From: Bacteroidota bacterium
GTDB taxonomy: Bacteria; Bacteroidota; Bacteroidia; Chitinophagales; LD1
DNA: 64,000 nt
Reading direction: 5' to 3'
Assembly (NCBI GenBank): GCA_016722375.1
Contig: JADKJG010000003.1
Location: 186,001 to 250,000 of the forward strand
A program made the position numbers and the translations under genes. The number at the start of each line of letters is the position of its first letter. The stretch's first letter is position 1. Below the pieces are notes generated by a model, which worked only from the letters and a program-made list of their open reading frames with translations, made no database searches and was not told the origin of the DNA. Below are positions 51,060 to 61,016 of this stretch, in pieces.

Positions 51060-52559
51060 GTGAAAAAATCGTTTCGTTTATTGGTTCTGCTAATCGCTCC
51101 CGCGGCCTTGCTTTTCTTTTCGCAATGCAAAAAAGATTTGTTGGGTGATGGCAAAATCTCTTTTTCTACCGATACCTTGACCTTTGATACTGTCTTTGTA
51201 GCTTCCGGTTCTACCACCAGAAATTTCAAAGTCATCAACAATACGCGCAGCACTATTACGATTGATGAAATCAGGCTGCTGCATTTGGTGGGCACCCAGT
51301 TTCGTATCAACGTAGATGCCGTGACCGGCGACCGATTCACCAACGTGGAGATTGCGCCGAGAGATTCCGCCTACATCTTTGTGGAAGTAACCGTGAACCC
51401 CAACAGCAGCGCCACACCTTTTGTGATTATTGATGATGTACAGTTCTTGATTGACGGCGCGGTGAAGACCGTGCACCTACAGGCCTGGGGACAGAATGCC
51501 CACTATCATTATGGCGATGAAATCAAGACGGACGCAACATGGGCGAACGACTTGCCGCATATCATAGTGAGCCGCGACACCGTGCCGGGGGCCTATGTGC
51601 GTTGTGGTGCCAAACTCACCATTCAGCCGGGCTGCCAGATTTTCTTTGGAGATAATGCAGCCATCTTTGTAGAAGGTGAGTTGCATGCCGTATCCAATTC
51701 ATGGACCGACTCTATTGTTTTTCGCGGAGTGAGGCTGGAGAATTATTATGATAATAAACCGGGGCAGTGGTTCGGCATTGTTTTTCTTAGGAATAAGGCA
51801 GACTGTGGCAGTCAGATTCCTAAAGGCTTTTTTGACCATTGTGTGGTGGATGGTTCTACCAATGGTATTTATGCCGGTGCCGGATTGAGTAATGATCTGG
51901 CAGATTATATCAGTCCAAACCCGAGGCCGGTGGTCAATATCAAAAACACGATTGTGAAGAACAGTTTGAACCATGCCATCTTTGGATTCAATGCAGACAT
52001 CAAAGCCGAGAACTCTATCTTTTTCGCCAGCGGTGATTATCTAATCAACTTAGGTTTGGGAGGGAAATATGATTTCACCCATTGCACGATGTATAACTCA
52101 GGCTCTAAGTATGTCAATCATCAAAAAGAAGTATTGCTGCTCAGTAACTTTGCGGTTGACGGAAGAACAATGGTTACCTATCCTGAAAAACTGAATAGCA
52201 GTTTTACAAACTGTGTGGTTTATGGAAATTTAAAAAATGAAATCTCATTCAATAACTACAAACCCGATGAATTTGATCTGACGGATTTCGATAACAGTTT
52301 TAAATATTGTTTGTTGAAGAGCAATGCCGATACGGTGGGTTTGTTCAGTCTGATTAACGAGCAAAATCTTTTCAACGAAGAGCCTCGTTTTAAAGAAGCG
52401 AATGTGGATTTTACACCATCGGACAGCGCAGGATATTTTTCTCCAATCATTGACTATGCGCCCACTGGTTTGGGTACAGATATTTTCGGTACCGTTCGTC
52501 CGGTTTCAAAAACTAATAACCCAAACAAGTTTGACTTGGGCGCAGTAGAAGCCCCCTAA
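51060..52559 (+). CDS. Surface lipoprotein with beta-helix (right-handed parallel) region
   Basis: The 499-residue protein starts at GTG 51060 and has a lipoprotein signal with lipobox FSQC (cysteine at residue ~23). Residues 35-140 resemble an immunoglobulin-like choice-of-anchor domain (TFDTVFVASGSTTRNFKVINN, IAPRDSAYIFVEVTVNP). Residues 150-480 look like a parallel beta-helix (HYHYGDEI, GAKLTIQPGCQIFFGDNAAIFVEGELHA, VVNIKNTIVKNSLNHAIFGFNADIKAENS). No catalytic motif can be named. It is probably exposed at the cell surface or in the periplasm. The following short gene is co-directional. Confidence 0.8.
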   Translation: MKKSFRLLVLLIAPAALLFFSQCKKDLLGDGKISFSTDTLTFDTVFVASGSTTRNFKVINNTRSTITIDEIRLLHLVGTQFRINVDAVTGDRFTNVEIAPRDSAYIFVEVTVNPNSSATPFVIIDDVQFLIDGAVKTVHLQAWGQNAHYHYGDEIKTDATWANDLPHIIVSRDTVPGAYVRCGAKLTIQPGCQIFFGDNAAIFVEGELHAVSNSWTDSIVFRGVRLENYYDNKPGQWFGIVFLRNKADCGSQIPKGFFDHCVVDGSTNGIYAGAGLSNDLADYISPNPRPVVNIKNTIVKNSLNHAIFGFNADIKAENSIFFASGDYLINLGLGGKYDFTHCTMYNSGSKYVNHQKEVLLLSNFAVDGRTMVTYPEKLNSSFTNCVVYGNLKNEISFNNYKPDEFDLTDFDNSFKYCLLKSNADTVGLFSLINEQNLFNEEPRFKEANVDFTPSDSAGYFSPIIDYAPTGLGTDIFGTVRPVSKTNNPNKFDLGAVEAP

Positions 52560-52595
52560 ACAGAATATTTTATTTTCGAAAGATAATCACTCTCT

Positions 52596-53195
52596 ATGAG
52601 CCGGATACTCCTTTTCATTTCTTTTATCTCCTTGTTTTTTTCTGCCGCTGCACAAGATGTTGCGGGCTTAGATGATTTTGAGAAATCTATGAAACCCGGT
52701 ACGGTGCTGACCTATGAAGTCAAAATCGGTAAAATACCTTACATCCTAACTGCCACCATTAAAGCCTTGGGCAATGAAATTTCTTTTTCATGGGATGCTT
52801 CTGAACCGGCGAATAAATCAGGCATATTTCAAATGAATGCAGAGGCTGTTGCAAATGCCGATGCCTTATTTCATGTATTTGAAAGCGGAACAAAGACGCT
52901 GAGTAATGAGACATCATTATGGCTCAGCAAAAAGATTCAGTCAGAAATTACAGCGAACACATCTGCTTTGCTGAAGATTCAAGGAGCCGAAGACACGGCG
53001 ACCTTGATGAGTAATACAATCAGCGAAACCGGCTTTCTGCTCAATGGAGACTTTGTCACCGTTCCCGGTTGGGAGTTGGAAGGCGGGAGCGATATTAAAT
53101 ATCTTGTCGGTGTGATTGAGTCTAATAAATTCCCCCTGATTTATCGTTTGGACATCGGTTGGACGATGATCCTTACAGAGGTGAAGACTCCATAG
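52596..53195 (+). CDS. Unknown secreted protein, 199 residues
   Basis: I do not recognise a family. A clear signal peptide (ILLFISFISLFFSAAAQD) is followed by a beta-rich domain with YEVKIGKIPYILTATIKALGNEISFSWDAS and a C-terminal WTMILTEVKTP end. No cysteines remain after the signal. A TATTTTCG box at 52568-52575 lies 20 bp before the ATG and fits the Bacteroidota -7 element, so it may have its own promoter. Confidence 0.7.
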   Translation: MSRILLFISFISLFFSAAAQDVAGLDDFEKSMKPGTVLTYEVKIGKIPYILTATIKALGNEISFSWDASEPANKSGIFQMNAEAVANADALFHVFESGTKTLSNETSLWLSKKIQSEITANTSALLKIQGAEDTATLMSNTISETGFLLNGDFVTVPGWELEGGSDIKYLVGVIESNKFPLIYRLDIGWTMILTEVKTP

Positions 53196-53282
53196 TTTGT
53201 ATATTCCTTTGCACAAGTGAAGTGCAGCACGTGAATTGGCGATAAGAACACCTGCTGCTTTTTCGCGTTATTGCCCACCGAT

Positions 53283-55544
53283 ATGGCGGCGACATTGTGG
53301 TTGTTTCTTAAAGATTTGTTTTACTCCTTTCCGGTTCAGCTATTGCTGCTATCCTTCCGGCGCTATCAGTTTTTGCTCTTCTTTTGGGTTTTTCTGCTCG
53401 TTGCCATTGTAGGAAAATTCGGCACCACCATCGGTTTGCCTGCTGCCTTTCTTGATCCCGAATACATGGGGCATGTGGGTTATCTCAGCTTTGCCGTTGT
53501 GGGTATTGGCTTCGGAGCCATATTCATTACCTGGAACGTGGTGATGTATATACTTCACAGTCATCGCTTTCCGTTCATGGCTTGTTTACAATATCCGCTG
53601 GGTATGTTCATTCTGAATAACTCGATCATCCCCGCCGCTTTTTTGATTGCCTATTTTACTTCTATCATTTTATTTCAGATTCAATACGAGTATCAAACAT
53701 TTTTAGACCTGACCTTTGATTTGTGTGGATTCATTGCCGGATTCAGTTTGGTGTTGCTGATCAGCGGGGCTTATTTCAACCTGACGAATAAGAATGCGGG
53801 AAGTATCATTGAAGAGAATCAACAGAACCTTTGGCGAAAAAAGCGAATGAGAAAGGCCCGGTTAAATGAAGACCTGGATATTACACGTCCGAACCGGGTA
53901 GATTTTTATCTCACCAATAAACTCAATATCCGGCATACCCGAACCATTGAAAGCTATGATGCGCGCCTACATCAACTGGTTTTCAAGCGCCACCACTGGA
54001 ATGCTTTTATTGCTTTTCTTGTTTCGTTTGCGCTTATTATTTTGATGGGCTTCTTTATTGAAAAGCCCTTTTTCCAATTTCCGATAGCCGCTACCAGTTT
54101 TTTCTTTGCCTGCATTTTGATGTCGCTGTTTGGCATGCTCCTCTATTGGACCGGCGGTTGGGGAACCATGGCGATTATTTTTTTATTAGTTGCAGGTAAC
54201 CAACTGACCAAGTACGATCTTTTTGGTCTGCAAAGCCGGGTGTATGGATTGAACTATCAAACTGAAAAGGCGACCTACAATACCAAAACATTTCAAAAGA
54301 TTTCTTCCAATGCTTTGATTGAAGAAGACAAAGCACACTTTCTCCAAATACTGGAAAACTGGAAAAGGAAAAATACGGATACGCTTTACCCCGACAGAAA
54401 ACCCAAACTATATTTTATCAATGCCAGTGTGGGCGGTTCCCGCTCGGCCATGTTTGTCACAACGGTTCTTCAAGGATGTGACAGTTTGAGCAAAGGGGCT
54501 TTGTTCGACAAAACGTTTCTGATTAGCGGCACATCGGGCGGAATGTTCGGAGTGACTTTATTGCGCGAACTGTTTCTGCAAAAAAAGAAGGGGGTGCCTA
54601 TAAATATGGGGGATCGCAAATATGCTTATGATGTCGCCAAGGATTTGTTGAACCCCATAGCGGTTTCTACATTGAGCAATGATATCCTTGTTCCGTTCCA
54701 CAAATTCAAGGTTGGCGGGTACGAATATGTAAAAGACCGGGGCTATATCTTTGAAAAATTTTACTGCCGAAACACCGGATTCCCTTTTGAGAAAACCTTA
54801 AAGGATTATGAGCAGGAAGAAACAAAGGCAAATATTCCGCTCATCATATATCACACGACCGTGATGAACGACTCGCGCCGTTTTTTTATCACCCCGCAAC
54901 CTGTTTCCTTTCTCATGAGGCCTGTGGGGGGAAATCAAACGGGAGATCCATTGACCGTTGATGGAATTGATTTTTGTCGCTTTTTTGAAAAGCAGAACGG
55001 GAAAAACCTTTTAGTGACTTCGGCCATGCGCATGGATGCTACCTTCCCGCTGATACTTCCTAATCCGGTATTGCCTACAGAGCCAGCTACTCATGTGATG
55101 GATGGCGGAATAGTGGACAATATGGGGGTGGAAGTAACCTTTCGCTTTTTGAAAGTGTTTAAAGACTGGATTAATGAAAATACTTCGGGAGTGGTGCTAA
55201 TCCAAATACGTGACTCGGAAAAAGAACCGGAACCGGAAGAAACAAAAAAGAAAACATTGCTCAGCAGAATGTTTGATCCGATTGGTTCGATTTATTCCAA
55301 TAGTGGCAACGTCCAAAATTTTCAGATGGATCAGAAGATGAACTACGTCAATGAAGAGCTGAAAGGAAATTTAAAACTGGTTACGTTTGAATATACCAGC
55401 GAGAACAGAGATGCAAAAGCCGCGATGAGTTTTCACCTAACCTCTCGTGATAAGGAAGATATTATCCGGTCGCTCAACAGAAAAAATAATGTGGCTGCAT
55501 TTGGTGAACTGAACACAGTCCTGAACGCAGAATCAAAGCCCTAA
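53283..55544 (+). CDS. Patatin-like phospholipase family membrane protein
   Basis: From ATG 53283 the protein has about 753 residues. The first ~330 contain two groups of membrane helices (about 10-170 and 235-310). The C-terminal part is a patatin-like acylhydrolase: oxyanion region INASVGGSRSAMF, nucleophile serine in ISGTSGGMFG (GxSxG), and catalytic aspartate in MDGGIVDNMGVE. Such enzymes release fatty acids from phospholipids; the membrane part suggests action on the inner membrane. The last 12 bp overlap the 3' end of convergent uvrA. The frame also opens from TTG 53271. Confidence 0.8.
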   Translation: MAATLWLFLKDLFYSFPVQLLLLSFRRYQFLLFFWVFLLVAIVGKFGTTIGLPAAFLDPEYMGHVGYLSFAVVGIGFGAIFITWNVVMYILHSHRFPFMACLQYPLGMFILNNSIIPAAFLIAYFTSIILFQIQYEYQTFLDLTFDLCGFIAGFSLVLLISGAYFNLTNKNAGSIIEENQQNLWRKKRMRKARLNEDLDITRPNRVDFYLTNKLNIRHTRTIESYDARLHQLVFKRHHWNAFIAFLVSFALIILMGFFIEKPFFQFPIAATSFFFACILMSLFGMLLYWTGGWGTMAIIFLLVAGNQLTKYDLFGLQSRVYGLNYQTEKATYNTKTFQKISSNALIEEDKAHFLQILENWKRKNTDTLYPDRKPKLYFINASVGGSRSAMFVTTVLQGCDSLSKGALFDKTFLISGTSGGMFGVTLLRELFLQKKKGVPINMGDRKYAYDVAKDLLNPIAVSTLSNDILVPFHKFKVGGYEYVKDRGYIFEKFYCRNTGFPFEKTLKDYEQEETKANIPLIIYHTTVMNDSRRFFITPQPVSFLMRPVGGNQTGDPLTVDGIDFCRFFEKQNGKNLLVTSAMRMDATFPLILPNPVLPTEPATHVMDGGIVDNMGVEVTFRFLKVFKDWINENTSGVVLIQIRDSEKEPEPEETKKKTLLSRMFDPIGSIYSNSGNVQNFQMDQKMNYVNEELKGNLKLVTFEYTSENRDAKAAMSFHLTSRDKEDIIRSLNRKNNVAAFGELNTVLNAESKP

Positions 55545-58448
55545 CTCTTCGCGGAGATAAGGTGCGGTGTGGCTATCTTTAGCCATAGCCACTTCTTCAG
55601 GGGTTCCTGTAGCAATAATTTTTCCGCCGCGGAAACCTCCTTCGGGGCCCAAATCAATGATATGGTCTGCTACCTTGATGACATCCAGATTATGCTCAAT
55701 CACCAAGACTGTATTTCCTCGCTCCACTAATTTATTCAGCACTTCGAGCAACACGCGGATATCCTCAAAATGTAATCCGGTAGTAGGTTCATCGAGAATA
55801 TAGAAAGTCTTGCCCGTATCTTTCTTAGATAATTCCGCGGACAACTTTACCCGTTGTGCTTCGCCGCCCGAAAGGGTAGTAGATGATTGCCCCAATCGCA
55901 GATAACCAAGCCCCACATCATTCAGCGTTTTTAGCTTTGGATAGATGGCCGGTATCGCTTCAAAGAATTCCAGTGAATCTTCGACGGTCATATTGAGTAC
56001 GTCGCTGATTGATTTGCCTTTATAGCGCACCTCCAGTGTTTCGCGGTTATAACGTTTGCCCAAACACTTTTCACAGGTTACTTCCACGTTGGGCAGAAAA
56101 TTCATTTCAATCACTTTGAGCCCACCCCCTCTACATTCTTCACATCTTCCACCTGGCACGTTGAAAGAAAATCTACCCGGTTTGTATCCTCGTATTTTTG
56201 CTTCCGGCAACATAGCATACAACTTCCGAATCTCGTCGAATACTTTGATATAAGTCACCGGATTGCTGCGGGGCGTTCTGCCAATCGGCGACTGGTCAAT
56301 TTCAATCACCTTATCTATGTGTTCTAAACCCTGAAGAGATAGATGCGCAAGCGGTCGGTACTTCCCTCTATAAACATAATTATGAAGCAGTGGGTAAAGC
56401 GTTTCATTGATTAAAGAAGATTTGCCGCTGCCGCTTACTCCGGTCACACCAATGAAAGTCCCCAATGGGAATGAGACATCTACATTCTTTAAATTATTGC
56501 CACTGGCTCCTTTGAGTGTGAGCTGTTCTCCATTTCCTTTGCGGCGTTGTTTTGGGATTTCGATTTTCTTTTTCCCGGACAGATAATCTGCTGTGGCTGA
56601 TTTTTGCTTTAGAAATTCTTTAGGTGTTCCGTGTGCCACAATTCTACCGCCATGTTCGCCCGCACGAGGACCAACATCAATAATGTAGTCACTTTCAAGC
56701 ATGATTTCCTTATCGTGTTCCACCACCAGCACCGTATTTGGGTTTCCTGCCAACTGTTTTAGGGCATGAATTAACTTTCGGTTGTCGCGTTGATGAAGCC
56801 CGATGCTCGGCTCATCCAAAATATAGGTAATGCCTGAAAGTTGCGAACCAATCTGGGTAGCCAGCCGGATACGCTGTGATTCGCCACCGCTCAAACTTTT
56901 AGAAGGACGGTCCAACGCGAGATAATCCAAACCCACATCGAGTATGAATCGGATACGTGTGCGAATTTCTTTCAGCAAATCCTTGGCAATTGTTTTTTGC
57001 CTTTCACTCAAACGATCTTCCAGATTTTCAAACCAATTTGCCAGATCGGTCAAATCCATCTTTGCCAGTTCACCGATATTTTTCTCATCTATCTTGAACC
57101 AAAGGCTCTCTTTCTTCAATCGGCTTCCCTCACAGGATTTGCAGGTAGTTTCCTCCATAAATCCCTGTGCCCACTCCCGAATGCTTTCTGAAGTGGTGAA
57201 GCGAAAACATCTTTTCAATAAACCAATCAGTCCACCTTTATTCAATGTGTACCAGCGGTCATCAAAATCATCAATAATCAAATCCTCTTCATCCATCGTT
57301 TCCCCTTCTGGATTGCCATGAAGGATAAAGTGCAACGCCTCTGAAGGAATTTTGTTCAGCGGGTCGTTCAGATTAAACTTGTATTGTTTGGCGATGGAAT
57401 TCAATTCGCGGAAAATGAAATTGTCGCGCGCCTCGCCGATCGGTAATATACCGCCTCTACTAATCGAAACTTTTTCATCGGGTATCATGATGGTTCGCTT
57501 CACTTCATACGTCACCCCCAATCCATTGCAAGTGGTGCAGGCTCCATAAGGAGAGTTAAACGAAAACATGTTTGGAGAAGGTTCTTCATACGATATGCCT
57601 GAGTCCACGCACATCAAATGGCGGCTGAACATGAATACTTCTTTGGTGTCAGCATTCAGCAACATCATCAAACCTTTTCCTTGTTTCATGCTGGCAGAAA
57701 CTGCTGAACGGATTCGGGTGTGTTCTGCTTCTTCAATCACCATCCGATCAATAATCAACTCAATGTCATGTACCACATATCGGTCCACCTGCATCCGTGG
57801 CTTAACGTCCAGCATTTCTCCGTCCACCCTTATTTTCAGGTAGCCTTGCTTGAGCACCTGCTCAAACAATTCGCGGTAATGACCTTTACGGCCACGAACC
57901 ACCGGAGCGAGAAAAATCATTTTCTTACCGCGGTGATTGTTCATCACATGCTCAATGATTTGTTCTTCAGTGAACTTCACCATTTTCTTACCGGTGACAT
58001 ACGAATAAGCATCGGCAGTGCGGGCGTAGAGCAGTCGCAAGAAATCATATATCTCTGTCACGGTACCCACCGTAGAACGAGGGTTCCGGTTTACCGACTT
58101 TTGTTCGATGGAAATGACGGGTGAAAGACCGGTAATCTTATCTACATCGGGACGTTCATAGCCACCGATAAACTGACGGGCATAGGCCGAAAAAGAATCG
58201 AGGTAGCGACGCTGGCCTTCATTATATATCGTATCAAACGCCAGAGAAGATTTTCCGCTGCCCGAGATACCGGTAATCACCACCAGTTGGTTGCGCGGAA
58301 TAGAAATGTCCATATTCTTCAGATTATGAACTCTGGCACCGAACACCTCGATGTTATCGGGCTCTAATCCAATCTCCTCCGGATTTTCTATGGCCGGAGC
58401 CTCCGCCAATTCTGTAAGCTCCTTTGATTCTTCCTTATTCATGTGCAA
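55533..58448 (-). CDS. uvrA: Excinuclease ABC subunit UvrA
   Basis: The 971-residue protein carries two ABC ATPase modules: Walker A ITGISGSGKSSLAFDT and VTGVSGSGKSSLINET, signature LSGGESQRIRLATQIGS and LSGGEAQRVKLSAELSK, Walker B YILDEPSIGLHQRD and FYILDEPTTGLHFED. Zinc sites are CTTCNG with CKSC and CEEC with CEKC. UvrA detects bulky DNA damage with UvrB. About 25 residues at the N-terminus (ELTELAEAPAIENPEEIG) exceed the usual family start. No LexA box is evident upstream. Confidence 0.97.
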   Translation of the reverse strand: MHMNKEESKELTELAEAPAIENPEEIGLEPDNIEVFGARVHNLKNMDISIPRNQLVVITGISGSGKSSLAFDTIYNEGQRRYLDSFSAYARQFIGGYERPDVDKITGLSPVISIEQKSVNRNPRSTVGTVTEIYDFLRLLYARTADAYSYVTGKKMVKFTEEQIIEHVMNNHRGKKMIFLAPVVRGRKGHYRELFEQVLKQGYLKIRVDGEMLDVKPRMQVDRYVVHDIELIIDRMVIEEAEHTRIRSAVSASMKQGKGLMMLLNADTKEVFMFSRHLMCVDSGISYEEPSPNMFSFNSPYGACTTCNGLGVTYEVKRTIMIPDEKVSISRGGILPIGEARDNFIFRELNSIAKQYKFNLNDPLNKIPSEALHFILHGNPEGETMDEEDLIIDDFDDRWYTLNKGGLIGLLKRCFRFTTSESIREWAQGFMEETTCKSCEGSRLKKESLWFKIDEKNIGELAKMDLTDLANWFENLEDRLSERQKTIAKDLLKEIRTRIRFILDVGLDYLALDRPSKSLSGGESQRIRLATQIGSQLSGITYILDEPSIGLHQRDNRKLIHALKQLAGNPNTVLVVEHDKEIMLESDYIIDVGPRAGEHGGRIVAHGTPKEFLKQKSATADYLSGKKKIEIPKQRRKGNGEQLTLKGASGNNLKNVDVSFPLGTFIGVTGVSGSGKSSLINETLYPLLHNYVYRGKYRPLAHLSLQGLEHIDKVIEIDQSPIGRTPRSNPVTYIKVFDEIRKLYAMLPEAKIRGYKPGRFSFNVPGGRCEECRGGGLKVIEMNFLPNVEVTCEKCLGKRYNRETLEVRYKGKSISDVLNMTVEDSLEFFEAIPAIYPKLKTLNDVGLGYLRLGQSSTTLSGGEAQRVKLSAELSKKDTGKTFYILDEPTTGLHFEDIRVLLEVLNKLVERGNTVLVIEHNLDVIKVADHIIDLGPEGGFRGGKIIATGTPEEVAMAKDSHTAPYLREELGL

Positions 58449-58669
58449 ACCGCAAAGATAAGGAAAGAGGACTAATAGGAGAGGAGATGATATAACTATT
58501 TGGCAATATGAGGAGGAGGACGGTCGTTGTTATTTATGGGGAAATCCAGCTAATACCCACTATTTTTTTGCCTCATCATAGGGTTTGAACACCTATAGAT
58601 ACCTCCTAAACTCAGAAGGGAATGGAACTGCCCGAAAAGAGAAATGTCTGGTGGGTTTCCCTTTTTATT

Positions 58670-59497
58670 CTAGTTCAGAGAAAATTCAAAATAGATGGGG
58701 ATGTGGTCAGAAATTGCTCTTGCAGCCTTATGCGTAGGGAGGTTTTTGTAGAAATGAATTACCCCTGATTTTAAGAAAGTAACTTTAGAGGAGTTGTAAA
58801 ACATATTATCAAACGCCGATGCCAAACAATCCTCCCTTATACAATCTTGTTTCAAGGTGGTTTTCTGATTAGAGAAAATAGGTTTGTAGCCCATTGCTTT
58901 CAGAGGATTAAATACAGTGTGAGATTCGGGACAATTAAAATCACCAGAGAAAATCAAATTCTTTAAAGGATACGCAGCAGGAAGATATTTGAAGTATTTA
59001 ATTTCCGTTTCCGGTTGTTTAGATTGAGTGATAGCATGAAAAGCTACCAACGTAAACTCTTTGCCTTCCGACTTAAATGTTGCGAAGTATGGCTCCCTGT
59101 CTATCTCTAAACTATACTTTTTCTCTAGCCAGGCAGCACCAACTTTTACCACCTTACTTGTTTTCCAAATAAAAGCATATCGCTCTGTTTTATACGAACT
59201 ACTTACTGTTGGATCACTAATGGTATAATCCCATTTAGCTCCTTTTCTATTGAGCGCGTCACTCAATCTTGCAACCGCCGGTGCCCCTCCATCACCCGCA
59301 ACAACTTCTATTATGGCTACCACATCGAATTCTTTCAAAGTGTTGGCAATGAAGGCTATTTCGGAGTCGCTCTTTGAGCGACCAAAATTCTCAATATTCC
59401 AAGAGCAATAGAAGATGCTGGCCTTGGCATCAAAACACAAAAGAGTCCCCCAAAAAAAGAGAAGTAAAAATTTATTTGAAAGCCGGACACACATCAT
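58670..59497 (-). CDS. Secreted endonuclease/exonuclease/phosphatase-family protein (full copy)
   Basis: The 275 residues begin with a signal peptide (FLLLFFWGTLLCFDAKAS) and follow the EEP fold: CSWNIENFGRSKSD (Asn/Glu metal site), VVAIIEVV, FHAITQS, FSGDFNCPESH and AISDHIPIYFEF (catalytic Asp/His). It is likely a periplasmic or secreted nuclease or phosphodiesterase. The N-terminal half is repeated in the truncated copy at 61.0-61.4 kb. On the minus strand it follows the small unknown protein at 59702-60013. Confidence 0.85.
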   Translation of the reverse strand: MMCVRLSNKFLLLFFWGTLLCFDAKASIFYCSWNIENFGRSKSDSEIAFIANTLKEFDVVAIIEVVAGDGGAPAVARLSDALNRKGAKWDYTISDPTVSSSYKTERYAFIWKTSKVVKVGAAWLEKKYSLEIDREPYFATFKSEGKEFTLVAFHAITQSKQPETEIKYFKYLPAAYPLKNLIFSGDFNCPESHTVFNPLKAMGYKPIFSNQKTTLKQDCIREDCLASAFDNMFYNSSKVTFLKSGVIHFYKNLPTHKAARAISDHIPIYFEFSLN

Positions 59498-59542
59498 TTA
59501 ATATTCGCCGAAAATGAAATTACACGGGTACTCCGCCAAACA

Positions 59543-59619
59543 AAGCTATGTTTTTCAAGTTTTCAAAATCCCCACTAAGCGCAGGCCGTGCTTACGTCCT
59601 TCAAGAACATAGCTTTTTT
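59543..59619 (+). ncRNA. Structured intergenic element with terminator-like end
   Basis: AAGCTATGTT (59543-59552) pairs with AACATAGCTT near 59607-59615, enclosing a nested AAGC/GCTT stem and ending in T6 on the plus strand. It is copied in the duplication at 61491-61567. No plus-strand gene precedes it, so it may be an RNA or only a terminator. Low certainty. Confidence 0.35.
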
Positions 59620-59701
59620 CTCCCATAGCGGAAGTACTGGTAATTCCATAATCTACGTTTAATTAATCTGTGAATACCAGTTGATCCCGGTCAATCTGCA
59701 A

Positions 59702-60013
59702 TCAAAATAGAAATTGTTTCAAAAATGACGAAAACCTCTTTTTCTTACTTACGTTATTGGGCGGAACAAGGTGCTTATTATCTTTTGATTCGGTCTCTTT
59801 AGCCCGCAGTATATCAGAGGTAGAAACATCCGATTCCGGCATAGCCTGATGCGCTAGGCAGTTTAAATTGCAGCACAGTTCCCGGAACTCGTCAAAACTA
59901 ATTTCGGTCAGTTCCTCGTGGGGTATTGGATACCCTATATACGGAAACAGCTTTTTATAGCGATCATCCACATCCATCTTCACGCAGCGGCTGTTCTCAA
60001 ACTCATTCAGCAA
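59702..60013 (-). CDS. Small unknown protein, copy 1 (probably lacks its original start)
   Basis: The 103 residues share KMDVDDRYKKLFPYIGYPIPHEELTEISFDEFRELCCNLNCLAHQ and a C-terminal VSKKKRFSSFLKQFLF with the 126-residue copy at 61650-62030. In frame, similarity runs upstream of this ATG to about 60040 (IIQLHIVTELLNEF), then stops where the Fic-linked sequence begins, so the original 5' end is lost. No domain is recognised. It precedes the EEP gene. Confidence 0.6.
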   Translation of the reverse strand: MLNEFENSRCVKMDVDDRYKKLFPYIGYPIPHEELTEISFDEFRELCCNLNCLAHQAMPESDVSTSDILRAKETESKDNKHLVPPNNVSKKKRFSSFLKQFLF

Positions 60014-60109
60014 CTCAGTAACTATGTGCAGTTGAATGATTTTTTGAAGAAGTCTAATGTAAATTCAAAGCCCGGAGGCCTGCGGAGAATAATTGCATAT
60101 TTACCGCAC

Positions 60110-60283
60110 ATGAAAAGGCATCCTACCTACATTCATCAGCTAAAGAATTGGCCCAATTTTACCATGGATCTTGAACATGTACTTCCTTTGCTGAGCCGGA
60201 TAAGAATGGGAGAAGTATTACTCTACAGAATGTTACAATTTGATAAAGACAAGAGACAGACTGGTAATAATTGCATCAAATGA
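60110..60283 (+). pseudogene. Truncated 5' fragment of a Fic gene
   Basis: MKRHPTYIHQLKNWPNFTMD and the following LEHVLPLLSRIRM copy the first ~33 residues of the Fic protein at 63717, including about 50 bp of upstream DNA. After IRM the similarity ends and an unrelated tail of 24 residues follows. It lacks the 35-bp upstream segment with the perfect palindrome seen at 63673-63697. Confidence 0.85.
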
Positions 60284-60302
60284 ACTTATAAAATAAATTA
60301 TC

Positions 60303-60950
60303 ATGTGCTTTTCTGCTGAAATGAGTTTTGGAGCTGGGGTTGTTTTAACGACAATTGGAGTTATAACAACCCGAAAAGCTAAACCAAATCAAGTCTTTTT
60401 TGCCTGTATTCCTCTTTTATTTGGGATACAACAAATTACGGAGGGATTTATTTGGGTTATACATAATACCGATAAGTTTAGTTATCTTCTTTCGTATTTA
60501 AATTTTATCTATTTATTTTTTGCTTTTATCATCTGGCCTATTTGGATTCCCTTTTCAATTTTAAAATTAAAAGGGAATACCAACGAAAAATTTGTCAAGT
60601 TTGCTTTAGGGTTAGGTATTATTGTCTCTTTATCTTTAGGCAATATGTTGTTTTTTTATAAAATTAATTCAGAAATACTATGTTACCATATTAAATATTC
60701 TGTTACTTATGTGAAACCTTTTAAATACTATTATCCAATTATTGAGATTTCATATTTAATAGCTATTTCTCTTCCCGCTTTTTTACATAATAGCAGATCT
60801 ATTAAGATATTTAGTGTTTTATTGGTGTTTAGTTATTTCATGAGTAAATGGATATACACCAATTATTTCACTTCTGTTTGGTGCTTTTTCGCCGCTATAA
60901 TAAGTATATTTGTATATTATTCATTATCTGAAATTAATTCTAAAACTTAA
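60303..60950 (+). CDS. DUF6629 family membrane protein
   Basis: The 215 residues begin MCFSAEMSFGAGVVLTTIGV, the typical DUF6629 start, followed by about six or seven membrane helices and QQITEGFIW. Function is unknown. The gene is much more AT-rich than the core genome around it, which suggests recent arrival. It lies between the two duplication arms. A perfect 11-bp inverted repeat (60985-61016) follows and may terminate its transcript. Confidence 0.8.
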   Translation: MCFSAEMSFGAGVVLTTIGVITTRKAKPNQVFFACIPLLFGIQQITEGFIWVIHNTDKFSYLLSYLNFIYLFFAFIIWPIWIPFSILKLKGNTNEKFVKFALGLGIIVSLSLGNMLFFYKINSEILCYHIKYSVTYVKPFKYYYPIIEISYLIAISLPAFLHNSRSIKIFSVLLVFSYFMSKWIYTNYFTSVWCFFAAIISIFVYYSLSEINSKT

Positions 60951-60984
60951 GGATCTTATATATGCTTATTATAGGTACTGGATT

Positions 60985-61016
60985 AGATTTGACAACTTTT
61001 AGAATTTGTCAAATCT
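60985..61016. terminator. 11-bp perfect inverted repeat at the duplication junction
   Basis: AGATTTGACAA and TTGTCAAATCT are separated by 10 nt, ending 5 bp before the start of duplication copy 2 at 61021. It may be a DUF6629 terminator or a recombination scar. There is no long T-run. Confidence 0.45.

Larger units (their letters stand above)
59073..60040. repeat. Copy 1 of a ~0.97-kb direct duplication
   Basis: The sequence from 59073 aligns with 61021 at a constant offset of 1948 through at least 59960, nearly identical, and then with increasing divergence to about 60040. It covers the 5' half of the EEP gene, the intergenic hairpin and the small unknown gene. The two copies flank a Fic remnant and the DUF6629 gene. 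Confidence 0.9.

Noticed and set aside
59918..60283. 121-residue plus-strand gene
   Set aside because: Its first half is antisense to the small unknown gene; only the Fic-like part from 60110 is meaningful and it is truncated.
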